A stretch of 12,665 nt of DNA, taken from assembly GCA_015493675.1 (NCBI GenBank), contig WGCR01000108.1, positions 1 to 12,665 of the forward strand, in the 5' to 3' direction. Position numbers and translations under genes: made by a program. Origin of the DNA: Anaerolineae bacterium (lineage in GTDB: Bacteria > Chloroflexota > Anaerolineae > J102). A model generated the notes under the pieces. It was not told the DNA's origin. It was given only the letters and a program-made list of their open reading frames with translations, and ran no database searches. Within the stretch, counting starts at the first letter, position 1. Each line of letters opens with the position of its first letter. This document shows, in pieces, positions 1 to 7,201 of the stretch.

Positions 1-108
1 GCGCAGACAGGCTAATTTGCGCCCGAAAATGTCCTCGCAGGAGGACATGCGGCGGAACGCCCCCAGAACCGAATTCTATTCGGCCAGTGCGCCCCAATTT
101 TGGAACGC
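1..108. repeat. Truncated copy of a hairpin-rich dispersed repeat
   Basis: This segment is the reverse complement of 10287-10394 with only two mismatches (positions 13 and 63 by eye) and no indels over 108 bases. It holds two compact hairpins: a 7-bp stem with a 4-base loop (TGTCCTC/GAGGACA, about 30-47) and a 6-bp stem (CCGAAT/ATTCGG, about 69-83). Similarity stops sharply after GGAACGC at 108. The left side is cut by the contig end, so the other half of the repeat is missing. Assembly breakage inside a multicopy repeat is the likely reason the contig starts here. Confidence 0.9.
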
Positions 109-134
109 CTCTGTCATCCGCGAGGGATTTTTTC

Positions 135-1130
135 TCAGTCCGCACGTCGCGTTATTCCCAATCCCGGCCCGTCGGGCAGCAGCAACCGGGCGCCATCATA
201 GCGCAGGCCGCGGAAGGGATCATTGGCGATGAGCAACGGCCCGTCCAGATCGGCGTAATCGCACAAGGGGGCGATGTGAGCGGCTGCGGTCACGGCCACC
301 GCAGTCTCGACCATACAACCGATCATCACCTGCATTCCCAGCGCCCGGGCCAGGGCAATCATCTCCACTGCCGCACGGATGCCGCCGCTCTTGGCCAGCT
401 TGATGACTACGCCATCCACCGCGCCGGCATGGGCCAGGATGTCGTCCGGGGTTTTGATGGCTTCATCCGCAAAGATGGGGACGCCCGGATTTTGCGCCCG
501 CAGCCAGCGCAGCCCTTCGATATCCCCTGCGGGCAGGGGCTGCTCTACGATCTGCAGGTCGTATTGGGCCAGGCGGGGGATGATGGCCGCGGCCTGTTCC
601 CGGCTCCATCCGCCGTTGGCGTCCACCTGCAAGCGGGCGTCCGTGGCCCGGCGAATCGCCCGCACCATGGCTTCATCGTTTTCGCTTCCCACCTTGATCT
701 TGATGATGGGCATTCCCGAGGCCGCAGCCCGCTCCGCCATCGCTTTCGGTTCATCCATGGCGATGGTGAAGGAAGTGGGCGGGGCGTCCGCCGGATTCAG
801 ACCCAGCAGCCGGTAAAGGGGGTGGCCCAGGCGCTTGCCCCACAGGTCGTGCAGCGCCATGTCCACTGCGGCGCGACCGGCGCGGGAGCCCCCCTGCGGC
901 AGTTGCGCCAGCATATCCACCAGATGCAGCGGATCGCCTGCCAGGTGCACGGTTTGCAGATAGGCTATGATGCGCTCGGGCGTCTCGTTGTGATAAGCCA
1001 CGCCCGCGGCCTCGCCCAGGCCCTCCTCCACCTGCACGATGACATTGTGGCGGCGGGCGCTGGCCCCGTGGGCGATGCGAAAGACATTCTTCAGTTCCAG
1101 GGTAATGGGTCGCCAGGTAATTTTCATCAT
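135..1130 (-). CDS. Dipeptide epimerase (L-Ala-D/L-Glu epimerase type, enolase superfamily)
   Basis: 331 aa, usual for mandelate racemase/muconate lactonizing enzyme relatives. It has an N-terminal capping domain (about 1-120) and a TIM-barrel domain. Visible catalytic features are the KIK motif (K144, K146) and metal ligands D170 (DANGGW), E196 (VEQPL) and D222/E223 (FADEA). The second catalytic lysine is K247 (KLAKSGG), and D284-L-D286 lies near the C-terminus. A C-terminal D-x-D contacting the substrate amino group is characteristic of dipeptide epimerases, which separates this from muconate or mandelate enzymes. The expected reaction is cytoplasmic epimerization of L-Ala-D-Glu to L-Ala-L-Glu during murein peptide recycling, or of another dipeptide; exact specificity cannot be read here. 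The start is one of two adjacent ATG codons, with no obvious SD. It is transcribed divergently from the NFACT gene. The stop lies 26 bp from the repeat at the window start. Confidence 0.9.
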   Translation of the reverse strand: MMKITWRPITLELKNVFRIAHGASARRHNVIVQVEEGLGEAAGVAYHNETPERIIAYLQTVHLAGDPLHLVDMLAQLPQGGSRAGRAAVDMALHDLWGKRLGHPLYRLLGLNPADAPPTSFTIAMDEPKAMAERAAASGMPIIKIKVGSENDEAMVRAIRRATDARLQVDANGGWSREQAAAIIPRLAQYDLQIVEQPLPAGDIEGLRWLRAQNPGVPIFADEAIKTPDDILAHAGAVDGVVIKLAKSGGIRAAVEMIALARALGMQVMIGCMVETAVAVTAAAHIAPLCDYADLDGPLLIANDPFRGLRYDGARLLLPDGPGLGITRRAD

Positions 1131-1191
1131 GACGCGAGTTTAGCACAGCTACGGGCTGATGTCATCTTGCGCCGGGTGTTTTTTGCAATTG

Positions 1192-1200
1192 TGGTACAAT
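1192..1200 (+). promoter_or_regulatory. Extended -10 promoter for the NFACT gene
   Basis: TGG-TACAAT at 1192-1200 fits an extended -10 element (TGn followed by TACAAT, one mismatch to TATAAT). It lies 60 bp before the start codon at 1260 in the divergent intergenic region. No good -35 hexamer is found at 16-18 bp, which is common for extended -10 promoters. Inference from motif only. Confidence 0.45.
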
Positions 1201-1259
1201 CCGATTGCATGTGATTCAAGATAAATCATCGATCATGCCATCTCAATTGTTTTCCCCTC

Positions 1260-2969
1260 ATGGACGCTATCACCCTGGCGGCAATACGCCGCGAACTGGA
1301 TGAAACCCTGACCGGCGGTCGGGTGCAGGCTGTGTTGCAGCCCGACGCCCAGAGCCTGGCAATGGAGATTTTTCGGGAGGGGCGACGAGAATGGCTGTTG
1401 ATCAGCATCGACGCCCGGGCGCCGCGGGTGCATCTGCTGGCGGAAAAAGCTCGTCGCGGGCTGGAAACCGACACGCCCCTCCTGTTGCAGGCCCGCAAAC
1501 GCCTGCGCGGGGCGCGGCTGACCGGGGTCATTCAGCCCGGATGGGAGCGCCTGCTCTATCTGACCTTTGGCCATCCGCAGCAGGGGCAAAGCGTGTTGGC
1601 GGCTGAGATCATGGGGCGATGGAGCAACCTGGTGTTGAACGACGCACAGGGGGACGTGCTGAGCTCATTACGTCATTTTGAGCGCCATGCTGGCTCCCGG
1701 CGTATTGTGCGACCGGGACGCGCCTACGAGCCCCCGCCGCCACAGCGGGGCAAGCTGCCGCTGGAGCTGGCGAGAGAGGAGGATGTGGCCCGGCTGCTAC
1801 ATCAAACGCCCGCGGGCAAGCCTCTGTGGCGGGCGCTGGTAACGGGCCTGGCCGGATTCAGTCCGCTGGCCGCTCGCGAGATCGTATTCCGAGCTACGGG
1901 CGACGCCCTGGCCGATGTCTCCCACCCCAACCTCACGCCTGCGGGCCTGACAGGCGTGCTGGACTGGTTCCGGTCATTGCCGCAGCAGGGCGGCTGGGCG
2001 CCCACCGTGGCGCTGGACGAAAACCACCAGCCAGCGGCTTTTGCGCCCTACGAATTGACGCATCTGGGCAATCTGACGCCTTATGGCAGCATCAGCGCCG
2101 CGGCCCGGTTTTTTTATGACGCCACGCTGGGCGCTGACAGCTACGCGGGGCGTCGCAGACAGGTGTTGGCGTTGGTGGCGCAGGCCCGCAAGAAGCTGCT
2201 GGGGCGACGGGCCAGCCTCGGCGAGCAGGCCGCTGGCGAGGAGGATGTGGCCCGACTGCGCGCCTTCGGCGAATGGATTTTGGCTTACGCCTGGCAGATC
2301 CAGCCGGGGGAGACGGAACTGCTGGCCGATACGGGCGAGGAAACACTGTCTATCCCCCTGGATCCGACTTTGAGCCCCAGCGAGAATGCTCAGACTTACT
2401 TCGCCCGCTATCACAAGAAAAAACGGGCGGCGGCGAAAATCCCCGGATTATTGGCCGCGGTGGATCGGGATTTGGCCTGGCTGGAACAGATCGAAAGCGA
2501 TGTGCGGCTGGCCGACAACACACCCCAGATCGAGGAGTTGCGGGAAGCGCTGCTGGCCTCGGGCCTGGTATCGGAGCCAAAGGGCAAACGCCCGCAAGCG
2601 CCCCGTTCCCAGCCTGTTCGCGTCACCACCCCCGAGGGCTTCGAGGTCATCATCGGGCGCAACGCCCTGCAAAATGAGCGCGTCACCTGGAAATTGGCCC
2701 AGCCGGACGATATCTGGCTGCACGCCCAGGGAGCGCCCGGCTCCCACGTCATCATCCGCGCCCAGGGGCGAGAGATTCCCCAGGAGGTCATCGCCGCGGC
2801 CGCGGGATGGGCATTGTGGCATTCACAGGCCCGGGAGAATACAAAATCAGCGGTCATCGTCACCCGCAAACGGCATCTGCGCAAGATCAAGGGGGGGAGA
2901 CCGGGCCAGGTGCGGGTGTTGCAGCAGCGCAGTATCACCGTGCGCCCGCAAAAGCCCCCGGCAGGTTGA
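1260..2969 (+). CDS. NFACT-family protein (RqcH/Rqc2/FbpA-like ribosome quality control factor)
   Basis: 569 aa, matching the usual length of bacterial RqcH. An NFACT-N domain (about 1-220) is followed by a helical, Arg/Lys-rich coiled-coil middle (about 290-440). A C-terminal NFACT-R domain (about 454-560) contains the typical DIWLHAQGAPGSHVII block at 484-499. Family members bind the peptidyl-tRNA-blocked 50S subunit and recruit tRNA to add C-terminal alanine tails that mark stalled nascent chains for degradation. Two signature positions deviate. The Asp-Arg pair expected after a Gly-x turn is Glu96-Arg97 (GWER), and the GRHSN motif is GRWSN at 119-123. In Bacillus RqcH the Asp-Arg pair is needed for activity, so function may be tuned or altered. 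The start MDAIT is typical for the family although no SD is seen. The older name 'fibronectin-binding protein' probably does not describe the role. Confidence 0.92.
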   Translation: MDAITLAAIRRELDETLTGGRVQAVLQPDAQSLAMEIFREGRREWLLISIDARAPRVHLLAEKARRGLETDTPLLLQARKRLRGARLTGVIQPGWERLLYLTFGHPQQGQSVLAAEIMGRWSNLVLNDAQGDVLSSLRHFERHAGSRRIVRPGRAYEPPPPQRGKLPLELAREEDVARLLHQTPAGKPLWRALVTGLAGFSPLAAREIVFRATGDALADVSHPNLTPAGLTGVLDWFRSLPQQGGWAPTVALDENHQPAAFAPYELTHLGNLTPYGSISAAARFFYDATLGADSYAGRRRQVLALVAQARKKLLGRRASLGEQAAGEEDVARLRAFGEWILAYAWQIQPGETELLADTGEETLSIPLDPTLSPSENAQTYFARYHKKKRAAAKIPGLLAAVDRDLAWLEQIESDVRLADNTPQIEELREALLASGLVSEPKGKRPQAPRSQPVRVTTPEGFEVIIGRNALQNERVTWKLAQPDDIWLHAQGAPGSHVIIRAQGREIPQEVIAAAAGWALWHSQARENTKSAVIVTRKRHLRKIKGGRPGQVRVLQQRSITVRPQKPPAG

Positions 2970-3042
2970 GCTTCGCCGCCCTGCTGAAACTTGACAGTTG
3001 GGGCAGAATAATCGAAACTTCTGGGGTTAAGATACTCAAAGC

Positions 3043-3048
3043 GAAGGA
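3043..3048 (+). promoter_or_regulatory. Ribosome binding site of the methyltransferase gene
   Basis: AAGGAG lies 12 bases before ATG 3061 and fixes that start. A TTGACA hexamer at 2991-2996, just after the NFACT stop, could be the -35 of a separate promoter, but no convincing -10 sits 16-18 bp downstream, so read-through from the NFACT gene is equally possible. Confidence 0.6.
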
Positions 3049-3060
3049 GCTGAAATAACC

Positions 3061-3849
3061 ATGACCGAAAGCACCCCCATGCTTGTGCAAATTGATGAAG
3101 ATAAACACTGGTGGTTCGCCTCACGCACCCGGGCCATCCTCGCCCTGCTGGATAAATACGCCGGCCCAGGCAAGAACGGTCGCCGCGTGCTGGATGTGGG
3201 CGCGGGCGCGGGCAACATGATGCACAATCTGGCCCAATACGGCGACGAGATCGTCGGCCTGGAGTACAACCCCAAGCCTATCCCTGTGGCCAAAGAGCGC
3301 GGCTGGGGTGTGCGACAGGGTGACGCCACCGATATGCCTTTCGAGGATGAATCTTTCGACATCGTGGCTCTGCTGGACACCGTGGAGCATATTCCCGATG
3401 AAACAGCGGTCTTCAATGAGACCTTTCGGGTCACCAAACCGGGCGGCTCCATGGTCGTCACCGTGCCCGCGTTCATGTGGCTGTGGAGCAACAACGATGT
3501 CATCAATCTTCACCAGCGTCGTTATACAGCACCGGAACTCAAGCAAAAGCTGGAAGCCGCGGGCTGGGAAATCCCCTATTGCGGCTACAACAATTTTATC
3601 GTCTTTCCTCTGGGCGCGGGCGTGATTTTGCTGCGACGCTGGCTGGGCAAAGAGCCCGATATGTCCTCACCACACTTCAACGATGACGCCTATCAGGTGG
3701 AAATGGAGCCCGCACCAGGCTGGCTGAACAGTATCCTGGAGTGGGTAGGCAAGGTGGAGGTGGCCATGCTCAAGCGTTTTCGCCTGCCCTGGGGCACCAG
3801 CGTCATCGCTATTGCCCACAGACCAGAAAAAGAGCCGTCCGACATCTAG
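3061..3849 (+). CDS. Class I SAM-dependent methyltransferase
   Basis: 262 aa. The SAM-binding motif I is VLDVGAGAGN (43-52). An acidic residue at the end of strand beta-2 (LEYN, 67-70), QGDATDMPF (86-94, motif II region) and LLDTVEHI (104-111) complete a Methyltransf_11-like Rossmann core. An aromatic HWWFASR block (16-22) precedes the core; this N-terminal signature is common in a subgroup of bacterial methyltransferases often found near glycan or lipid genes. The C-terminal part (about 150-240) carries hydrophobic stretches (FIVFPLGAGVILLRRWL) that could contact membrane or a lipid substrate. The substrate cannot be identified. The gene lies 91 bp downstream of the NFACT gene on the same strand and has its own good SD. 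Confidence 0.9.
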   Translation: MTESTPMLVQIDEDKHWWFASRTRAILALLDKYAGPGKNGRRVLDVGAGAGNMMHNLAQYGDEIVGLEYNPKPIPVAKERGWGVRQGDATDMPFEDESFDIVALLDTVEHIPDETAVFNETFRVTKPGGSMVVTVPAFMWLWSNNDVINLHQRRYTAPELKQKLEAAGWEIPYCGYNNFIVFPLGAGVILLRRWLGKEPDMSSPHFNDDAYQVEMEPAPGWLNSILEWVGKVEVAMLKRFRLPWGTSVIAIAHRPEKEPSDI

Positions 3850-3887
3850 GGGGAAAGACTGTTCTACACGCGAGATGTAGCATGGGC

Positions 3888-3937
3888 CTGTGTATAACTG
3901 CCAGGTTATCCACAGGTGCGAGGATAGTTATCCACAG
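3888..3937. promoter_or_regulatory. Cluster of three DnaA boxes
   Basis: Three exact matches to the DnaA box consensus TTATNCACA lie in 50 bp: TTATACACA on the minus strand (3889-3897), and TTATCCACA on the plus strand at 3906-3914 and 3928-3936. All three extend to the same 11-mer, GTTATNCACAG. The two direct copies start 22 bp apart, about two helical turns. The cluster fills the intergenic gap between the methyltransferase and the 97-aa gene. No AT-rich unwinding tract is visible beside it and neither dnaA nor dnaN is in the window, so a DnaA-responsive regulatory or titration site is as likely as a replication origin. Confidence 0.7.
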
Positions 3938-3984
3938 ATTGTGGGTTTTTCCCCGGATTTAGACTATCACCAGGATGCAACCAG

Positions 3985-4278
3985 ATGTCCGAAATCACGC
4001 AGGATGAATCGATAAACGAAGAGGCGTTTTCCTGGGAAAGATGGTTTCGGCTGGGATTACGTGCATTCAAGAAAACGTTGTCCCGCTATCATTTCGGAAT
4101 GCCGGATGAGTTCTGGGAGCATCTCGAAAACGCATTCACTGAATTTCTGGCCGCCATGCGCATAGCGATGCGCACAGTGTTGGACCGGCGTCGCGGTTCC
4201 GGCTCCCCCCCGCCGCCCCAGAAAAAAACTATCGATATCGAGTGGGACGACTGGGAAGATGATTGGAATGAGGACTGA
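3985..4278 (+). CDS. Small hypothetical protein with acidic, Trp-rich C-terminal tail
   Basis: 97 aa, not recognised. An AGGA at 3972-3975, nine bases before ATG 3985, supports the start. The body (about 15-70) is predicted helical and amphipathic, with many aromatic and basic residues. A Gly/Ser/Pro linker (about 71-79, with four consecutive prolines) leads to a strongly acidic tail, IEWDDWEDDWNED. Acidic aromatic tails on flexible linkers are used as protein-docking tips (for example in SSB proteins), but no homology is claimed. The gene directly follows the DnaA-box cluster, so DnaA could occupy its promoter region. It converges with the Cys-rich gene, with stop codons only 11 bp apart. 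No transmembrane segment or signal peptide is seen. Confidence 0.75.
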   Translation: MSEITQDESINEEAFSWERWFRLGLRAFKKTLSRYHFGMPDEFWEHLENAFTEFLAAMRIAMRTVLDRRRGSGSPPPPQKKTIDIEWDDWEDDWNED

Positions 4279-4289
4279 AGCAATTGACC

Positions 4290-4592
4290 TCAGTCATCTT
4301 CCTGGGCGCACAGAGGACAATACCTGGGGTCTTCCAGCTCGATGAAATGTCGGGCGCAGATGGCATAAATCTCTACGCGTTCCAGCACGCCCCATTTTTT
4401 CACCACCGTCGCCTCCAATGCGATCTCCTTGCAGTTGGTGTTGATGAGGATGTCGGGCGCCGGGCATTTGTTGCACAGGCTGCGATGCCAGGGCCGAGAA
4501 TCGGGATTACGTTTGATCAGCCGGCACTCCTCGGTTTCCCGACCGCGGTGATAGTCGGCGTAGTAATATCGACAGTTGACAGGCTTGGACAT
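4290..4592 (-). CDS. Small 8-cysteine putative metal-binding protein
   Basis: 100 aa, function unknown. Eight cysteines lie at 7, 23, 40, 43, 54, 79, 92 and 95, including two C-x2-C pairs (C40-N-K-C43 and C92-P-L-C95), with histidines at 36 and 82. The pattern suggests a zinc-ribbon-like or Fe-S fold. The N-terminal block CRYYYADYHRGR is unusually aromatic. The protein lacks a signal peptide or TM segment, so it is probably cytoplasmic. Its start is 10 bp after the lysA stop and has no SD, suggesting translational coupling as the last gene of the eamA-lysA operon. It could be a small regulator or a redox/metal accessory protein; the sequence does not decide. Confidence 0.8.
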   Translation of the reverse strand: MSKPVNCRYYYADYHRGRETEECRLIKRNPDSRPWHRSLCNKCPAPDILINTNCKEIALEATVVKKWGVLERVEIYAICARHFIELEDPRYCPLCAQEDD

Positions 4593-4602
4593 GGTTATGG
4601 GA

Positions 4603-5922
4603 TCAATTTACGGCGAAGACGTCCCGACGCATGAGATCATCAAGGGTTTCCCGCCGCTGCATGGGGAGAATCCTGCCGCGCTGGTGCAGGAAAACGGCCG
4701 GGCGCAGCACGCCGTTGTAGTTGCTGGCCATACTGAGATGATAAGCGCCCGAGACGGGGATGATCAACACATCGCCCGGACGCACTTCGGGCAGATGAAC
4801 TTGCTCGATGAGATAATCGCCGCTTTCGCATAACGGCCCGACGATTTTCGCTGGCCCGATGGCGTCGCCCAGAGGGTCTCGCGCCAGAACGGCGGTGTAA
4901 CGGGCGCCGTAAAGGGCGGGGCGAATGTTGTCGCTCATGCCGCCATCCACGGCGATGATGCGACTGCCATCGCTGAGAACGCGGATGGCCCCCACAGTGT
5001 ACAATGCCACGCCCGATCTGGCAATGAGACTGCGGCCCGGCTCCAGAATCAGGGTGGGATGCGGGCCGCCGTGCTGCCGTTGCCAGGATTCGGCGGCGTG
5101 GGCGCAAAGTCGGGCCGCCAACCGGTGCAGGGGAACGGCGGGATCAGCGGGCGTGTAGGGGGTGCCCAAACCGCCGCCCGGCGAGAGCGCCTCGATGGTT
5201 CCCAGCCCCTCTTGCTCGATCCGCACAGCCAGCTCGATCAGGCGGTCGATGGACGCAGCGAGGGGATCGAGCTCGAAAATCTGCGAGCCGATGTGCACAT
5301 GCAGCCCCGTCAGGCGCAGATGAGGGATGGCGGCGATGCGTCGGGCTGCCGCCAGCGCCTCTTCGACAGCCATGCCGAACTTGGAGCCGTGATGCCCGGT
5401 CTGGCGATAGGCGTGGGTGGGCGCCAGCAGATCAGGATTGATCCGCAGCCACAGGGCGACGGGAGCGGGCGGATTCAGGCGCTCCAGCAAACTCAGTTCA
5501 TACAGATTATCCACAACGATGGCCCCAACGCCTGCTTCTGCCGCCCGTTGCAGCAATTCGACGCGCTTGTTATTGCCGTGCACATGAAGCAGGCCTGCAT
5601 CGAATCCCCCCCGCGATGCGATTTCCAGCTCCCCCTGCGACGCCACATCCAGGCCCAGACCGCGGCGGGCCAGCAAATGGGCCAGGGGTCGGGATAGCCA
5701 GGCCTTGGACGCGTAGGTGATGAGACCGGGCCCGGGCCAGACCCCGAGACCGTGGCGATAGGCGGCAATGGCGTGGTCGATGGTGGCGGCGTCATAGAGA
5801 TAAACGGGCGTGCCCAATCGTCGTCCCAATACCGTCAGATCGTGGCTGTCCAAAAACAGGCGTCGGCGATAAAAGTGCGTACTCAGAGGCCAGAGATGGC
5901 GGGGAAAATGAGATGTGCGCAT
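4603..5922 (-). CDS. lysA: Diaminopimelate decarboxylase
   Basis: 439 aa from ATG at 5922. This PLP-dependent enzyme of the alanine racemase/ornithine decarboxylase fold makes L-lysine from meso-diaminopimelate, the last step of lysine synthesis. Visible features are the PLP lysine K73 (ITYASKAW), HVHIGSQ in the barrel, the phosphate-binding glycine loop SPGGGLG, EPGRS, the substrate-binding CESGD, and the C-terminal GAYHLSMASNYNGVLRP block. The frame stays open upstream to about 6705, but that part is a shadow of the transporter gene; the true N-terminus (MRTSHFPRHLWPL) begins just after the eamA stop. ATG 5922 is 8 bp past that stop with a weak AGGA upstream. The N-terminal ~30 residues are slightly longer than in many homologues. 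Confidence 0.95.
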   Translation of the reverse strand: MRTSHFPRHLWPLSTHFYRRRLFLDSHDLTVLGRRLGTPVYLYDAATIDHAIAAYRHGLGVWPGPGLITYASKAWLSRPLAHLLARRGLGLDVASQGELEIASRGGFDAGLLHVHGNNKRVELLQRAAEAGVGAIVVDNLYELSLLERLNPPAPVALWLRINPDLLAPTHAYRQTGHHGSKFGMAVEEALAAARRIAAIPHLRLTGLHVHIGSQIFELDPLAASIDRLIELAVRIEQEGLGTIEALSPGGGLGTPYTPADPAVPLHRLAARLCAHAAESWQRQHGGPHPTLILEPGRSLIARSGVALYTVGAIRVLSDGSRIIAVDGGMSDNIRPALYGARYTAVLARDPLGDAIGPAKIVGPLCESGDYLIEQVHLPEVRPGDVLIIPVSGAYHLSMASNYNGVLRPAVFLHQRGRILPMQRRETLDDLMRRDVFAVN

Positions 5923-5930
5923 AGCTGATC

Positions 5931-6794
5931 CTATAAAATGACGATGAGAATGCCGATCAGGGCCACCACTACCCCGATGATTTCGTTGACGCCCGGGATC
6001 TCGCCCAGCATCAGTGCTCCCAGGATGATGCCGCCGGTTACTTCTTGTGTGGCAATGACGTTGGCATAGGAGGCGTGCACCCGACGCAGCGCTGCATTGT
6101 AAAGCGTGTGCCCGAATCCCAGCGGAAAAATGCCCATGCCCAGGATGCTGAGGACGGTCTTGGCCGTATAGCCGCCGGGCGTGAGAGTAAGAACTGCTGC
6201 GGGCATGGCCCACAATGCCGCAGCCCCATAAGTGGTCATGGCGTAGGTAAACAAACTGTAATGATGTCTCTGGGAACGTCCGGCCACGCTGTAAAACCCG
6301 AAAGTGATGGCTGACCCCAACGCCAGGATATCCCCGAACAGCATCCTGCGGGTGAAATTTGGTTGGAAGCCCGCTAGAATGCCAATGCCGATCACGGTGA
6401 TCAGAATCCCGCCCCACTTGCGTTTGGGAATGTGTTCTTTGAGAAAGATGGCCGAGAACAGCGTCACAAAAACGGGCGCAGTGTAGACAATGGCCAGGGA
6501 GTGAGCAATGGTCGTGAAGGAAAGTGACGCGATGTAAAACAGAAAGTGCAGCGCTGTAATCAATCCAAACAAGGCAAACTTGCGCCACTCCTGCCGCGGC
6601 ACGTGCCACCGCTCCCGCTTGAGCAGCATCATTGCGCCCACAGTCATGGCCGCGGTGGTCAACCGCCAGAATGTCAGCTCGTAGGGCGAAACAGTGTCCG
6701 CCCAACGGATGAAGATGGGACTGGTGGAAAAAAAGAAAACTGCTATCGCAACATATAGCAGTCCTATCTTCGCATCTTTAGAGAGCTTGGCCAT
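5931..6794 (-). CDS. EamA/DMT-family transporter (drug/metabolite exporter superfamily)
   Basis: 287 aa from ATG at 6794 (MAKLSKD). It shows about ten hydrophobic helices arranged as two EamA repeats. Typical features include STSPIFIRWA in the first helix, the mid-repeat LAIVYTAPVFVTLFSAIFLKE segment, and its second-half counterpart ATQEVTGGIILGALMLGE, ending in a hydrophobic C-terminus. Such proteins export amino acids, nucleobases or other metabolites across the inner membrane, or exchange them. An alternative ATG at 6827 adds 11 polar residues but lacks an SD and overlaps a hairpin; a GGAG sits 13 bases before 6794. The 8-bp spacing to lysA indicates one transcript, which makes a lysine or diaminopimelate-pathway metabolite a reasonable substrate guess, but nothing in the protein proves it. 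Confidence 0.9.
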   Translation of the reverse strand: MAKLSKDAKIGLLYVAIAVFFFSTSPIFIRWADTVSPYELTFWRLTTAAMTVGAMMLLKRERWHVPRQEWRKFALFGLITALHFLFYIASLSFTTIAHSLAIVYTAPVFVTLFSAIFLKEHIPKRKWGGILITVIGIGILAGFQPNFTRRMLFGDILALGSAITFGFYSVAGRSQRHHYSLFTYAMTTYGAAALWAMPAAVLTLTPGGYTAKTVLSILGMGIFPLGFGHTLYNAALRRVHASYANVIATQEVTGGIILGALMLGEIPGVNEIIGVVVALIGILIVIL

Positions 6795-6825
6795 GAAATG
6801 GTCAGACTCCGTAGAAAAATAATGC

Positions 6826-6853
6826 AAAACCGCCGCCCAGGTTTCAGACGGCG
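6826..6853 (-). terminator. Possible weak terminator or attenuator after the small TM gene
   Basis: Read on the minus strand, CGCCG (6853-6849) can pair with CGGCG (6835-6831) across a 13-base loop, followed by GTTTTGCATTATTTTT. It lies between the 44-aa gene and eamA and could partly uncouple them. The stem is short and the T-run interrupted. Confidence 0.3.
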
Positions 6854-6881
6854 ATTCTACAAATGGCGTTCGATGTCAGGT

Positions 6882-7016
6882 TTAACGAAAGGCGCCAGCA
6901 ACCAGTGAGAAAACCATGGCGATCACAATGAGTGCGCCAATGATATACCACATAGTAGTGGTCCAGTTGATTTTCTTTTTAGGCTGCTGCTTGGCAATAC
7001 GTTTACGACGGGGCAT
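6882..7016 (-). CDS. 44-aa single-TM small protein
   Basis: Too short for most ORF callers, but well supported. ATG at 7016 is preceded by a strong GGAGGAA SD (about 7024-7030). The product opens with a highly basic cytoplasmic segment (MPRRKRIAKQQPKKK) followed by one hydrophobic helix (about residues 22-41, MWYIIGALIVIAMVFSLVAG). The charge layout predicts an N-in, single-pass membrane protein. Function is unknown; small basic-plus-TM proteins of this kind are common and usually unannotated. It lies 88 bp upstream of the eamA start on the same strand, possibly heading the eamA-lysA transcript, and is divergent from the thioredoxin gene. Confidence 0.75.
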   Translation of the reverse strand: MPRRKRIAKQQPKKKINWTTTMWYIIGALIVIAMVFSLVAGAFR

Positions 7017-7056
7017 AGGATATCTTCCTCCACAAAAATAAGGTCATTAGACATTG

Positions 7057-7064
7057 ATTTTAGC
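7057..7064 (-). promoter_or_regulatory. Possible extended -10 for the 44-aa gene
   Basis: Read on the minus strand, 7065-7057 gives TGC-TAAAAT, an extended -10 lying about 40 bp before ATG 7016. The -35 region is not convincing. On the plus strand the same 7017-7201 intergenic gap must hold the thioredoxin promoter; TTGTAA at 7120-7125 with TAATCT at 7143-7148 is a poor candidate only. Confidence 0.3.
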
Positions 7065-7201
7065 ACGATTGGCCTTAGGATAAAAATCAGAGATTTCAAT
7101 GAGGATGTTTGGGCGCAGGTTGTAACTTTTGAGGCATGACTTTAATCTTATAGGGATGACACTTGTTGTTTCATTCATCTCAGTATCTGGAGAATTAAAA
7201 T

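Noticed and set aside
87..1214. 375-aa plus-strand reading frame
   Set aside because: It is antisense to the dipeptide epimerase, whose catalytic motifs are intact, and has no family features of its own.
2411..3124. 237-aa minus-strand reading frame
   Set aside because: Antisense to the conserved NFACT-R domain; arises from the GC-rich codon pattern.
5507..5515. A further TTATCCACA match
   Set aside because: It is a lone site inside the lysA coding sequence, not clustered, so it is treated as chance.
5923..6705. N-terminal extension of lysA to a 700-residue fusion protein
   Set aside because: The upstream frame is a shadow of the EamA transporter on the same strand in another frame; it is His/Arg-rich without domains, and lysA has a natural start at 5922.
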